This document shows positions 1 to 8,131 of a stretch of 64,000 nucleotides of DNA, one piece after another. How positions within the stretch are numbered: position 1 is the stretch's first letter; each line of letters starts with the position of its first letter. The translations under genes and the position numbers were made by a program. Origin of the DNA: Phyllobacterium bourgognense (GTDB taxonomy: Bacteria > Pseudomonadota > Alphaproteobacteria > Rhizobiales > Rhizobiaceae); the NCBI RefSeq assembly GCF_003337575.1, contig NZ_QPJM01000007.1, positions 1-64,000 of the forward strand, given 5' to 3'. Below the pieces are notes generated by a model. The model did not search any database. It saw nothing but the letters and a program-made list of their open reading frames with translations, and had not been told where the DNA came from.

Positions 1-308
1 GACGGATCGGGTTTCGCATCCGGCTTTGCTTTCGCCTGATCCTGAAACCGCGCCGCCTGGACGATCTGTAGAGGGTTGAGCGCGGCCGAAAGCACAAGGG
101 CCACAAGGTCGTCGGGATAGAGCGCGATGCGCGCGGTCAGCGTTTGAAGCTCCGCCGCAGTCAGTAGTGCCGGCGCCGGTGCCACCGGTGCGGCCGGCGC
201 CGTTGCGGCAGGCGCAGGCTGCGTTTGCGTCCAAGCCTGTATGCCCGGCCCGCACATCAGTAGCGCTGCCGAAGCGACCACGGCAATCGTTTTTTGGTGC
301 AATGACAT
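1..308 (-). CDS. DUF3300 domain protein, N-terminal part (cut by window edge)
   Basis: The reading frame starts at an ATG at 308 and stays open to base 1, so about 102 residues are visible and the C-terminus lies outside the window. Residues 1-25 look like a signal peptide, followed by an Ala/Pro-rich linker. Then comes the segment LTARIALYPDDLVALVLSAA, which resembles the start of the DUF3300 family (pattern: Ala-Leu-Tyr-Pro-Asp, then 'lEvVqAAR'). DUF3300 proteins are exported proteins of unknown function. It lies 77 bp downstream of a small lipoprotein gene in the same direction. The family call rests on this short segment only. Confidence 0.75.
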   Translation of the reverse strand, partial: MSLHQKTIAVVASAALLMCGPGIQAWTQTQPAPAATAPAAPVAPAPALLTAAELQTLTARIALYPDDLVALVLSAALNPLQIVQAARFQDQAKAKPDAKPDP

Positions 309-385
309 AGCGGCTCTCCTCAAATCCCACGTTCTGACGACGTGCAGCACCCGGCTAATTTCTTGCAGCCGGTTCGTTCAGGACA

Positions 386-718
386 TCAAACCTTTTCCAC
401 AGACAGGACGGCTCCGGCGGAGTCGATCAGGCAAGTCGAACGTTGCCCCTTGGAGTCGAGGATGATCTGATATTTGCCACCATCCACCGCGGCCGAACTC
501 ACGGGAAGAACCGTCGCGCTGTCGCCGCCAAACTTTGTCGCCGAAGCGCTGGCGCAGGCCAGTTGCAAATCGGCTGGTGCCGTCTGCGCCGTGTTTCTCG
601 CCATGTTTTCGGGTGTGGGGCTGTTATCCGACACACATCCTGCCAGCGCCAAAATACCACTCGCAACAATAATGAAGTTGATATTTTTCAAATGTCCTCG
701 ACCTGATTTGCAAAGCAT
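386..718 (-). CDS. Small predicted lipoprotein, unknown function
   Basis: 110 residues from the ATG at 718, which is preceded by an AGGGGG ribosome-binding site. A start further upstream (745) would overlap the preceding gene and lacks such a site. The N-terminus has a basic stretch, a hydrophobic core and a lipobox LALAGC, so the mature protein should be a lipid-anchored envelope protein. The remainder is about 75 residues with two cysteines and no motif I recognise. It follows the L,D-transpeptidase gene by 23 bp and is probably co-transcribed with it. Confidence 0.75.
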   Translation of the reverse strand: MLCKSGRGHLKNINFIIVASGILALAGCVSDNSPTPENMARNTAQTAPADLQLACASASATKFGGDSATVLPVSSAAVDGGKYQIILDSKGQRSTCLIDSAGAVLSVEKV

Positions 719-741
719 CGTTTTCCCCCTGACTTTGCTGC

Positions 742-1431
742 TCAAACACCTTTGTAGAGTGATGCGCCCTGCATCAGCACGATCACTTTCGCTCCGACCT
801 GGATCTGCGAAGCGAGATCGACAATGTCTTCATTGTTCATTCTGATGCAGCCCGACGACACATTGAGCCCGATAGACCAGGGCTCGGGCGTGCCATGGAT
901 GCGGTAGATGGTGTCCTGATCTCCCTCGTAGAGATAAAGCGCGCGTGCCCCGAGCGGATTGTCGGGACCGCCTGGCATTCCCCCTGCAAATTTTACAGCT
1001 TTGGGATCGCGTGCCACCATCTCGGCTGGCGGCGTCCAGGTTGGCCATTCGGCTACGCGGCCGACGCGCACTATACCCGCCCATCCGAAGCCATCACGGC
1101 CAACGCCAATTCCATATCGAACGGCCTGACCGCCGCCTTTGACGAGATAAAGGAAATGCTGGTTGCCATCAATGATGATGGTCCCCGGTTTTTCCGCGGT
1201 CCGGAACGGAACCACCTGCTTGCGGAATGCCTCGGGCACCTGGCCATTCGCCGCGTAATATTTGCGGGCCTTCTTGCTGTCATAGGCGATCCAGGTCCGG
1301 GTCTTCGTATCGTAGATCTGGGTCTTTGGAACCTGGGCCAATCCCGCCGCGATACCGCCAATGATTAATCCTGCTACAGCCAGAAAAGTCGCTGAATACA
1401 TACCGAGAAACGATGCGGAACTTCTTTTCAT
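742..1431 (-). CDS. L,D-transpeptidase (YkuD domain)
   Basis: 229 residues. The ATG at 1431 overlaps the stop of the upstream gene (ATGA). A much longer frame upstream exists but runs antiparallel through that gene's codons and is rejected. Residues 10-33 form a signal peptide or membrane anchor. The YkuD catalytic domain spans about 80-219 and carries the active-site signature His179-Gly-Thr followed by SSGCIRM, with nucleophile Cys195. Such enzymes make 3-3 peptidoglycan cross-links or attach proteins to peptidoglycan in the periplasm; many paralogues occur in Hyphomicrobiales. Its translational coupling to a betaine-type binding protein is unexplained. Confidence 0.9.
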   Translation of the reverse strand: MKRSSASFLGMYSATFLAVAGLIIGGIAAGLAQVPKTQIYDTKTRTWIAYDSKKARKYYAANGQVPEAFRKQVVPFRTAEKPGTIIIDGNQHFLYLVKGGGQAVRYGIGVGRDGFGWAGIVRVGRVAEWPTWTPPAEMVARDPKAVKFAGGMPGGPDNPLGARALYLYEGDQDTIYRIHGTPEPWSIGLNVSSGCIRMNNEDIVDLASQIQVGAKVIVLMQGASLYKGV

Positions 1432-2399
1432 TTCGCCGTCCCCTTCAACCATTTTTCTACCCGGTCGGCGTTCTTTCCGACCCATGCCTTGGCGTAGTCT
1501 GCTGGCGGTTGCCGGTCGACTTCGACCGCATAGCTCATCTCGGTGATTTCGTCGGGCGTGAAATCGATGTTCTCCAGAAACCTGGTGACTTCCGGTTTGC
1601 CCGTGGCCAATGTCTTCGAGTAGGCGATATGAAAGCGCGCGGTATCCCAGGCGACGGGTGCATTCGATTTGGCCAGCCAATCGGGGTCATCCGCTGGCAG
1701 GATTACATGCCACTTGGACGCGTCGTATGCGGGCTCATCAAGTTTGACGATGTCATGCAGCTTGAAGACGACATGGGGGCTGTAGCAGGCAAAAATAATC
1801 GGTGTATCTGTCGCCTCGGCCGCATCGACCGCCGCCATGCCCATTTCCTCCGGCATTTCGAGAAGCCGCATTGTCTTGGCATAACCATAACTGTTGGCCC
1901 GAATACGTTCGATGACTGTGGATGACCAGGCCTCGGCGCCAATCCACATCTCTCCCTGTCCATCCCCGTCCGTGTCAAAGGCTGCAGTCTTTTTTGGATC
2001 GAGGAGATCGGCGACCGCATGGATGCCCGTTTTATCGACTGTCTGCCTGGTCGTGCAAATGCCCTGCCATGCGGGGACGCCGAAATCCGCGAGCTGGACT
2101 TTATTGCCGTATTTCTCCACGAGCGAATTGAGATTCGGCAGCCAGACCTCCGGATGGACATCGACCTCCCCGGAAGCGAGCCCGGCGAAAGCGGTCATCG
2201 TCCCCATCTCCTCGACATCGACGCTCATATGCATATTCGCTTCGAGGGTTGTCTTGATGATGTTTGCGGTAACCTGGCCCGACGGCCAATTCGGCATGGC
2301 GACAACCAGATCGGCTGCAATTGAAGTCGCGGGAAACGTCATCCAGATTGACAGGACCAATCCCGCAAATTGACCGAGCCTCGTTAATCGTTGCCTCAT
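1428..2399 (-). CDS. Glycine betaine/choline-type ABC substrate-binding protein (ProX/OpuAC family)
   Basis: 323 residues from the ATG at 2399, chosen because a GGGAG site lies 9 bp before it; a GTG five codons upstream is possible. A signal peptide ending near TSIAA is followed by an OpuAC-type fold: the start 'ADLVVAMPNWPSGQ', then 'HPEVWLPN', and later 'IIFACYSPHVVFKLHD'. Trp residues in these segments are typical of the aromatic box that binds quaternary amines, but box geometry cannot be checked here. No permease or ATPase gene is adjacent, so it is an orphan receptor or works with components elsewhere. It is divergent from the response regulator gene at 2535. Confidence 0.8.
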   Translation of the reverse strand: MRQRLTRLGQFAGLVLSIWMTFPATSIAADLVVAMPNWPSGQVTANIIKTTLEANMHMSVDVEEMGTMTAFAGLASGEVDVHPEVWLPNLNSLVEKYGNKVQLADFGVPAWQGICTTRQTVDKTGIHAVADLLDPKKTAAFDTDGDGQGEMWIGAEAWSSTVIERIRANSYGYAKTMRLLEMPEEMGMAAVDAAEATDTPIIFACYSPHVVFKLHDIVKLDEPAYDASKWHVILPADDPDWLAKSNAPVAWDTARFHIAYSKTLATGKPEVTRFLENIDFTPDEITEMSYAVEVDRQPPADYAKAWVGKNADRVEKWLKGTAK

Positions 2400-2453
2400 C
2401 TGCCACGCTCCCACATGATATGATCGGCATTAGCAAGCATCGATTGCATTATC

Positions 2454-2496
2454 GTAAGTACGTAACTGTTAATTTTTGCCGGAAAAGCGTTTCCGG
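2454..2496. promoter_or_regulatory. Candidate operator pair in the divergent 2400-2534 intergenic region
   Basis: Two structured elements lie between the divergent binding-protein and response-regulator genes. GTAAGTACGTAAC (2454-2466) recurs exactly, in the opposite orientation, at 7563-7575 inside another inverted repeat. A perfect 7-bp inverted repeat CCGGAAA-AGCG-TTTCCGG occupies 2479-2496, about 40 bp before the regulator's start. Either could be the binding site of the adjacent LuxR-type regulator; this is inference. Confidence 0.4.
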
Positions 2497-2534
2497 TGTA
2501 GAACTTAAGAGTCCATTCGGACGCGTGGGGTGGT

Positions 2535-3167
2535 ATGACAAGGATTCTGATCGCGGATGACCATGAGATCGTCCGGCAAGGCGTGAAAGCGATCCTGTCA
2601 AAGCGGGATCGCTGGGAAATCGTCGGTGAAGCAGCCGACGGCCGGGACGCTGTCGGGCAGGCGCGACTGACCGAACCGGAAATCGCCATTCTCGACTACG
2701 CCCTGCCCTTCATCAATGGTGTGGAAGCGGCACGGCAAATCCGCCTGCACAGTCCAAAGACCGAGGTCCTGATATTTACCCAGCACGACAATGAAGCTCT
2801 GCTGCGCAATATTCTTGAAGCCGGCGTGCGCGGCTACCTGCTGAAATCCGATGCCACGCAATACCTCATCCAGGCGGTGGAAGCATTGGAGCACCGCCAG
2901 CCGTTCTTTACGAAGACGGTGTCCGACATGCTCGTGTCATCCTATCTCGCTAAATCCGATGCTGCGTCGAGCATTCTCACCTCGCGCGAAACGGCAGTGG
3001 TCAAACTGATCGCCGAGGGGCACAGCAACAAGGAGACGGCAGCAGTGCTTGGCCTCAGCGAGAAGACCATCGAAAGCCACCGGGCAGCTGCAATGCGGAA
3101 ACTGGATGCCAAGTCCACCGCCGCGCTTGTTCGATATGCGATACGAAACCGGTTGATCGAGGCTTGA
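2535..3167 (+). CDS. LuxR/NarL-family response regulator
   Basis: 210 residues. The receiver domain (1-120) has the acidic pair DD in ILIADDH, phospho-acceptor Asp54 (ILDYALP), a conserved Thr in IFTQHD and Lys in YLLKSDA. A C-terminal helix-turn-helix (about 145-205) has the LuxR signature 'LTSRETAVVKLIAEGHSNKE...SEKTIESHR'. The ATG at 2535 follows GGGGTGGT. It would bind DNA when phosphorylated. No kinase gene is adjacent; the nearest NarL-type kinase in the window is at 11745-13553. Its stop lies 75 bp before the likely start of the downstream hydrolase gene. Confidence 0.92.
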   Translation: MTRILIADDHEIVRQGVKAILSKRDRWEIVGEAADGRDAVGQARLTEPEIAILDYALPFINGVEAARQIRLHSPKTEVLIFTQHDNEALLRNILEAGVRGYLLKSDATQYLIQAVEALEHRQPFFTKTVSDMLVSSYLAKSDAASSILTSRETAVVKLIAEGHSNKETAAVLGLSEKTIESHRAAAMRKLDAKSTAALVRYAIRNRLIEA

Positions 3168-3241
3168 CGATGGTTTCGCGCGCAATACTCAAGCACTACA
3201 ATTGGTCACCCGCCGCAATTTCCTCGAGCGAAAGCATCGAT

Positions 3242-4528
3242 ATGCATGACACCTCCGGAGCGATTGAGCTTCTGCCGCCACCCAGGTGCAATCGCGTGGC
3301 CGCGTTGCCAGTCCTCGGGCTTTTGCTCACGCTCGCATTGGCCGGTTGCGCCGGGCATGCCAAAGGCGTAATGACGCCAGTGGCTGTGACGGGTGCAACC
3401 GGTGGTTCAACAGTCGACATGCTCGTCGTGACCAGCCGCGTACCCTCGCACGATCCGGCGACGTTGTTTACAGGGGAGCGCAGCCCGACGCCCTATTTAA
3501 CGGATATCACTGTATCCATCCCTTCCGATGCCAAGCGCAAAGCGGGAACAGTCCAGTGGCCGAAAAAGGTACCGCCGAATCCGGAAACGGACTTTGCCGT
3601 GACAAAAGTGCAGCAACTCAATTCCCCCGAAGAGGGACGCGCCTGGTTCCGCCAGCATGTCGTTAACGGGCATGCGATGGTTTTTGTCCATGGTTTCAAC
3701 AACCGCTACGAAGATTCGGTATTCCGCTTCGCCCAAATTGTCCACGATTCCAAGGCGAAGGTAACGCCGATCCTGTTTACCTGGCCCTCGAGGGCACGCG
3801 TCTTCGATTATAATTACGACAAGGAGAGTACCAACTTCTCGCGCACTGCGTTGGAACAGGGACTGCAGACGCTTTCCAAGGACAAGGACGTCAAGGAAAT
3901 CACGGTCATGGCCCACTCGATGGGAACATGGCTTGCCATGGAATCGCTGCGGCAGATGGCGATACGCGACGGCCGGGTGCAGCCCAAGATAAAGAACGTG
4001 ATCCTCGCCTCGCCCGATATCGATGTCGATGTCTTCGCAAGGCAATGGAACGAACTCGGCAAGGACAAGCCGAAAATCACCATCTTCGTGTCGCAGGATG
4101 ACAGGGCCTTGAAGGTGTCGCGCTTGATCTCGGGTGATGTCGATCGTCTTGGTGCGATCAATCCGGCGGCAGAACCTTACAAGACCAAGCTGGAAGCGGC
4201 CGGAATAACCGTCGTTGACCTGACCCAGGTCAAAACCGACGACGGGCTGCGCCACGGCAAATTCGCCGAAAGCCCGGAAATCGTTCAGCTTATTGGACAG
4301 CGGCTCGTGACGGGCCAAACCCTTACCGATTCAGACGTTTCCTTCGCTGACGGCGTGACGGCGGTCGTGGCCGGAAGCGTCGGTACCGTGGGCAAAGTCG
4401 CCGCCACGACCGTGACCGCGCCGCTCACCGTGCTCGAGGGCAACAGGATCGAATATAGACGCCCTAAATCCGACAGGGTGCACGAGACCCTGAACAGCAA
4501 GTCTCCAACGCCCGAGCTGAGCTATTGA
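3242..4528 (+). CDS. Alpha/beta-hydrolase lipoprotein, DUF900 family
   Basis: 428 residues from the ATG at 3242. Starts at 3164 (TTG) or 3170 would add 24-26 residues before the signal sequence and are less likely. A signal peptide ends in lipobox LAGC (Cys36), indicating a lipid-anchored protein. The alpha/beta-hydrolase core shows the oxyanion segment VFVHGFNN (148-154), 'FTWPSRA', and the nucleophile elbow AHSMGT with Ser226, as in the DUF900 family. Substrate unknown. The C-terminal 100 residues are low-complexity Val/Thr-rich sequence. It follows the response regulator in the same direction and may be co-transcribed. Confidence 0.82.
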   Translation: MHDTSGAIELLPPPRCNRVAALPVLGLLLTLALAGCAGHAKGVMTPVAVTGATGGSTVDMLVVTSRVPSHDPATLFTGERSPTPYLTDITVSIPSDAKRKAGTVQWPKKVPPNPETDFAVTKVQQLNSPEEGRAWFRQHVVNGHAMVFVHGFNNRYEDSVFRFAQIVHDSKAKVTPILFTWPSRARVFDYNYDKESTNFSRTALEQGLQTLSKDKDVKEITVMAHSMGTWLAMESLRQMAIRDGRVQPKIKNVILASPDIDVDVFARQWNELGKDKPKITIFVSQDDRALKVSRLISGDVDRLGAINPAAEPYKTKLEAAGITVVDLTQVKTDDGLRHGKFAESPEIVQLIGQRLVTGQTLTDSDVSFADGVTAVVAGSVGTVGKVAATTVTAPLTVLEGNRIEYRRPKSDRVHETLNSKSPTPELSY

Positions 4529-4836
4529 ATTGGGCGAGGCTGTTTGCTCAAGGAAATGACTCCCCTCGCCAAGGCGGTGGAGGGGGCCCGAGCGTGTCCG
4601 TAACTGTCCGACTTCGCGGTGGGTGCAAGGCGAATTCGCCAATCGCCGGCCCCGCCCGGGCGGGCCAACGGGAAGGGAGGCACCCTGTTTGCCCGTAACG
4701 ATGCTGGTCCAAAATAATGCACGGAGCAACGATGTTACTGTAACATCGTTGCAAGAAATCCGGCCTCAACGCATCTTTGTTGCCTGAAGGCATTTCTCGC
4801 GCCGATTCCGGCAAAAATACTGAAACAGGCTACCGC
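4529..4836. other. 308-bp non-coding gap with a long inverted repeat
   Basis: No credible reading frame. The first 190 bp are G+C-rich, with runs such as GGAGGGGGCCC and CCCCGCCCGGGCGGG; no terminator with a U-tract is evident after the hydrolase gene. The only strong structure is the inverted repeat at 4726-4752, described separately. Confidence 0.5.
4726..4752. repeat. Perfect 12-bp inverted repeat with 3-bp centre
   Basis: GCAACGATGTTA-CTG-TAACATCGTTGC. The arms are perfect but not G+C-rich and no T-run follows, so an operator or palindromic element is more likely than a terminator. It lies 84 bp before the start of the small secreted protein gene at 4837. Confidence 0.6.
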
Positions 4837-5121
4837 ATGAAACGCATACTGCCAGCTCTTCTAATCCTGCTCTGCGCCTCGGAGATCGCCGCGCCCGAGC
4901 CGCTGCAATCGCGTATGCTCCAGCGGCAAACGGCTCGCGCCATCCGCAATGCGGGGTTCTGGTGCGACAGGATCACCGACGCCAGGATCGACAAGGCACG
5001 ATCTGCTGGCGGCGCCACGATCGTGCAGGTGACCTGCGATGACAAAACGACGTTCGCGCAATACAGCCTGACCATGAACGCCGACAACAGCAAGGTAACG
5101 AAAATCGAACCTTGGAAGTGA
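4837..5121 (+). CDS. Small secreted protein, unknown function
   Basis: 94 residues from the ATG at 4837; an earlier in-frame start lacks a signal sequence at its N-terminus. Residues 1-20 form a signal peptide (MKRILPALLILLCASE). The mature part has two cysteines (in FWCDRI and VTCDDK) that could form a disulfide and resembles small exported proteins of Hyphomicrobiales of unknown role. It is convergent with the gene ending at 5156, with 34 bp between them. Confidence 0.65.
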   Translation: MKRILPALLILLCASEIAAPEPLQSRMLQRQTARAIRNAGFWCDRITDARIDKARSAGGATIVQVTCDDKTTFAQYSLTMNADNSKVTKIEPWK

Positions 5122-5155
5122 ACGCTCCCGGTTTCGTAGCCAAGAGACGTTACTT

Positions 5156-6901
5156 TTAGTTGGATGCGTCAGCCACCGGAGCAGGCAGGACAAAACCCGC
5201 CTTCGTCAGTCCCGCACCAAGCTGATCGACGATCTCCGGCGAATAGTGGCGGGCCGCCATGTCGGAGCGGAACGATGCGGGGAAGTGCTTGCGCTTGGCG
5301 TTCAGACGTTTCGCTGCTTCGTCTATCTCTGCGGCGTTGTTCATCTGGCCAGCTGCCGCAAGTTCAAGAACATTGGCGATATAGTTTTCCGATCTTCCCA
5401 TCTGTTGAACGCGAAGCAGAGCTTCCGCAAATTCTCCCCGCCGGTAAGCGTCGAGCGCAAGCGTAAGTTCGGCATCGCCAGGCGGGACACCATCGATCAT
5501 CTCCGCTTTGATCGCCATGCCCGCACCCTCCGCCCATCGCCCTGCGGCGAACAGCATCGCTCCGAGCTCGGCCGGAATAAGACTATTGCCGGGATTGAGT
5601 CCCATTGCACGATAACCGGACACGAAAGCCGCTTCCCTCAGGTCATTGCGGAATTGTGCCAGCATTTGGGCATATCCGGCACGGTCGGACATAGGGGCGA
5701 GCGAAACGGCTTTGTCTGCCAGCGTCAGTGCCTGCGCAGTCAATTCGGTCGGCGCTTCAGGCGCGTCCAGCTCAAGATTGACGATTGCGAGTTCGGCGTT
5801 GATGTCCGGATCGTTCGGCGCGTTCAGCAGCGATGCAACGAGACAGGTTTGCACCTCTTGTAGCAGGCTTGTATCGACCTGCTCGAGAGCGACGGCGGAC
5901 CGCAGGACGCAACCATTGCCAAACGTCGGCGACGCCAGTTCACGTGTCAACTCGAGGCTGTTGATCACGCCGCGTGTGCCGGCAAACCGGTTTGCCAAGT
6001 CCGTTATGAGTTCGCGGCGAACATCGATCCCCGGCCTTCTGTCGACGTCGACACGCTCGACTCCGGAGCGCAGGGCTTCTCCCGTCGCGGGATTGACAAC
6101 CTGCCACCAGACCGCGCGGTCGTGGTCGCCAGGGTGATATTTGAGGATGACCTGATACCGGCTATCCACTCGACTTTCGTAACCAAACAGGGACCCTGCT
6201 GCCGATCGGATTCCGCCCGCTTCCGACGGCTTGTCTCCTGCAGCAAGCTTGAGCGTCTGATACTGCGACAGGGCCGTCATCAGGTAGTCGCGGATAAGCC
6301 CGGCCTCTATATCCGTCTTGTCACCGGCCAATTTCATTTCGATGGCAACATTTGGCTTGTCCGAAAAAACAGGACCTGTTCCAGAAAGATACCACAAGAA
6401 ACCGCAAGCGGCGGCTGCAAGTCCTGCAAGAATGAGCCGCCGATTAAAGGTCATGCTCGTCCAGCCGGAATCTGCACTCCCTGTTTCGGACGTATCAAGA
6501 AGTTCAGCCTCGTCGAGAGTTTCAGTCTGGGGTGGGGCCTTGGTAAAAACAGGAATATAGCGTCCGCGCGGCAGCTCGATGCGGACGCTACCTTCTTCGG
6601 CGTGGGCCTCATAATATTGGGCAAGAGAGGCGCGAAGCCGTGTCGCTTCTATGCGGACAATTGGATCCGTGGTGGGATCAAAGCTGCAGGGGCGACCAAA
6701 CACATCGACCGCGATGGTATAGGCCTTCACCGCAGCAGCACGGCCCTCGAACATTTCGCTGGCTACAAATCGCAGGAAATTCCTGTTGCGATCGGTCGAG
6801 TGAAACTGGGGATCGGACAAGAGCCTGTCCAGTTCCTGCTTCGCCTCCTGTTCGGTGACCTCTTCGGCTTCCGTTGCGTCGACCTTTACGTCAACTTCCA
6901 T
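5156..6901 (-). CDS. Single-pass membrane protein with N-terminal regulatory-type domain and TPR-like C-terminus
   Basis: 581 residues from the ATG at 6901, preceded by GGGGGTG; an ATG at 6958 is an alternative. Residues 18-120 match a domain often found at the N-terminus of proteobacterial proteins loosely called 'adenylate cyclase' or 'TPR' proteins (segments 'RFVASEMFEGRA', 'VKAYTIAVDVFGR', 'DPIVRIEATRLR', 'IELPRGRYIPVF'). A single membrane helix lies at 154-173. The C-terminal 400 residues are Ala/Leu-rich helical repeats like TPRs. No cyclase catalytic motif is seen, so a cyclase name would be wrong. A signal-sensing or scaffold role is inference. Confidence 0.75.
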   Translation of the reverse strand: MEVDVKVDATEAEEVTEQEAKQELDRLLSDPQFHSTDRNRNFLRFVASEMFEGRAAAVKAYTIAVDVFGRPCSFDPTTDPIVRIEATRLRASLAQYYEAHAEEGSVRIELPRGRYIPVFTKAPPQTETLDEAELLDTSETGSADSGWTSMTFNRRLILAGLAAAACGFLWYLSGTGPVFSDKPNVAIEMKLAGDKTDIEAGLIRDYLMTALSQYQTLKLAAGDKPSEAGGIRSAAGSLFGYESRVDSRYQVILKYHPGDHDRAVWWQVVNPATGEALRSGVERVDVDRRPGIDVRRELITDLANRFAGTRGVINSLELTRELASPTFGNGCVLRSAVALEQVDTSLLQEVQTCLVASLLNAPNDPDINAELAIVNLELDAPEAPTELTAQALTLADKAVSLAPMSDRAGYAQMLAQFRNDLREAAFVSGYRAMGLNPGNSLIPAELGAMLFAAGRWAEGAGMAIKAEMIDGVPPGDAELTLALDAYRRGEFAEALLRVQQMGRSENYIANVLELAAAGQMNNAAEIDEAAKRLNAKRKHFPASFRSDMAARHYSPEIVDQLGAGLTKAGFVLPAPVADASN

Positions 6902-7052
6902 GGCACACCCCCGTGCTTCAGCCTGGACAGAATTGAACGGAACAGGCGAAGAAGCCATAGGGTGAATACCCCAGGTTGCAGTGGAATTATACTGAGACAC
7001 TGAGATTAGACAGGATTGATCAGGAAACGACGAGCTACGCCAGATTGATTGG

Positions 7053-7355
7053 TCAAGGTGTTTTGCTGCGCGCAGCAATGCAAATATCAATAACTTCGTT
7101 TTCGATATCCGAACACAAGGTCTCATATTCCGCTAATAGTCTATCGTCCGAGGAACCGTTTCGCCGCAAGCGGTCGAGCGTTGCACTCGCTTCGTCGAAC
7201 GCGTCGCAGAGGCTTACCAAAGTAGAATTCCGGGTACTGAGCATCTGCAGCTGCCCGCGCATCGCGGGCAGTTTGAGCATCAATTTCCAGAGCCCCCTTT
7301 GGGATGAAGCCGTTGACATTGCCGATGCTGAACCTCCGCTTCCGTCATAATCCAT
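7053..7355 (-). CDS. Small hypothetical protein
   Basis: 100 residues from the ATG at 7355. The sequence is mostly charged helix (about 35-95, 'LVSLCDAFDEASATLDRLRR'), possibly a coiled coil; two cysteines lie near the C-terminus. No signal peptide, membrane segment or family recognised. The ribosome-binding site is weak, so the start is uncertain and an upstream start at 7433 cannot be excluded. It lies upstream of, and in the same direction as, the membrane-TPR gene. Confidence 0.5.
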   Translation of the reverse strand: MDYDGSGGSASAMSTASSQRGLWKLMLKLPAMRGQLQMLSTRNSTLVSLCDAFDEASATLDRLRRNGSSDDRLLAEYETLCSDIENEVIDICIAARSKTP

Positions 7356-7452
7356 TCGAGCTATATACCGGCTAGAAAACAGACGAACCGGTGGTTGTAC
7401 CAAACCCGCGGTTTCTGCCTGACGATAGTGCACAATTGATGCTCGCCGCGGG

Positions 7453-7572
7453 AGTACGTTACGGTAAAAACCGCGGCGACAGCTCCTAAGGGGCGGAAAA
7501 TATTCTGATCATCTTCAACGTGGCGGTATGGACTCGTCTCTTCTGGCCCCGCCTTTGTTACCGTTACGTACT
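7453..7572. promoter_or_regulatory. Widely spaced inverted repeat in a divergent intergenic region
   Basis: AGTACGTTACGGTAA (7453-7467) and TTACCGTTACGTACT (7558-7572) are inverted copies matching at 14 of 15 positions, 90 bp apart, between the divergent genes at 7355 and 7630. The right copy contains GTTACGTACTTAC (7563-7575), the same 13-mer found upstream of the response regulator at 2535. This would suit a regulator binding two sites, possibly with a DNA loop. No protein is assigned from sequence. Confidence 0.4.
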
Positions 7573-7629
7573 TACAAACGGGCACTCCGGTGGCGAACGT
7601 GTCCGCGAGGAACAAGGCCCAACGCACTT

Positions 7630-8103
7630 ATGGAACATGCGAACTCAAAATCCCCGTCCGATGCGATTTCGGTGGACCTGTCCGCACGGCGTACCGGAAT
7701 GTCGTTCCAGCGGACCCGCATGAGCGCCGACCGCACCTTGATGTCGGTGATCCGCACATCCCTTTCACTGATCGGCTTTGGATTTACAATATTCCAGTTC
7801 TTCGAGAAGCTGCGCGATGCCGGCACACTCACCCATGCCGGGGCACCGCGCAGTTTCGGACTGGCGCTAGTCCTTCTCGGCATATGCATGCTTGTGATCG
7901 GCATCATCTATCACACGCAGTTCATGCTCGAACTTCGACGTACCCGGGAGGAAATGGTGGTGGATGGCATCATTCACGGGGAAAGCCGCTATCCGGTTTC
8001 GTACACGCTTGTGACGGCAGTAATCCTGCTTCTTATCGGTCTCTTCGCTGTCGCAAGCATGGTCTTTGATATCGGCCCATTTCAGGATGGAACGGGCAGC
8101 TGA
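7630..8103 (+). CDS. YidH/DUF202 family membrane protein
   Basis: 157 residues from the ATG at 7630. The DUF202-type signature is visible in 'SADRTLMSVIRTSLSLIGFG' followed by 'QFFEKLRD'. Three membrane helices are predicted near 45-65, 78-95 and 122-145, as usual for the family. Function unknown. It precedes the sulfatase gene by 28 bp and is probably the first gene of that operon, although DUF202 proteins have no known link with sulfatases. Confidence 0.8.
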   Translation: MEHANSKSPSDAISVDLSARRTGMSFQRTRMSADRTLMSVIRTSLSLIGFGFTIFQFFEKLRDAGTLTHAGAPRSFGLALVLLGICMLVIGIIYHTQFMLELRRTREEMVVDGIIHGESRYPVSYTLVTAVILLLIGLFAVASMVFDIGPFQDGTGS

Positions 8104-8131
8104 TTCCTGGCGTAGTCATTCAAGAGGAGTT

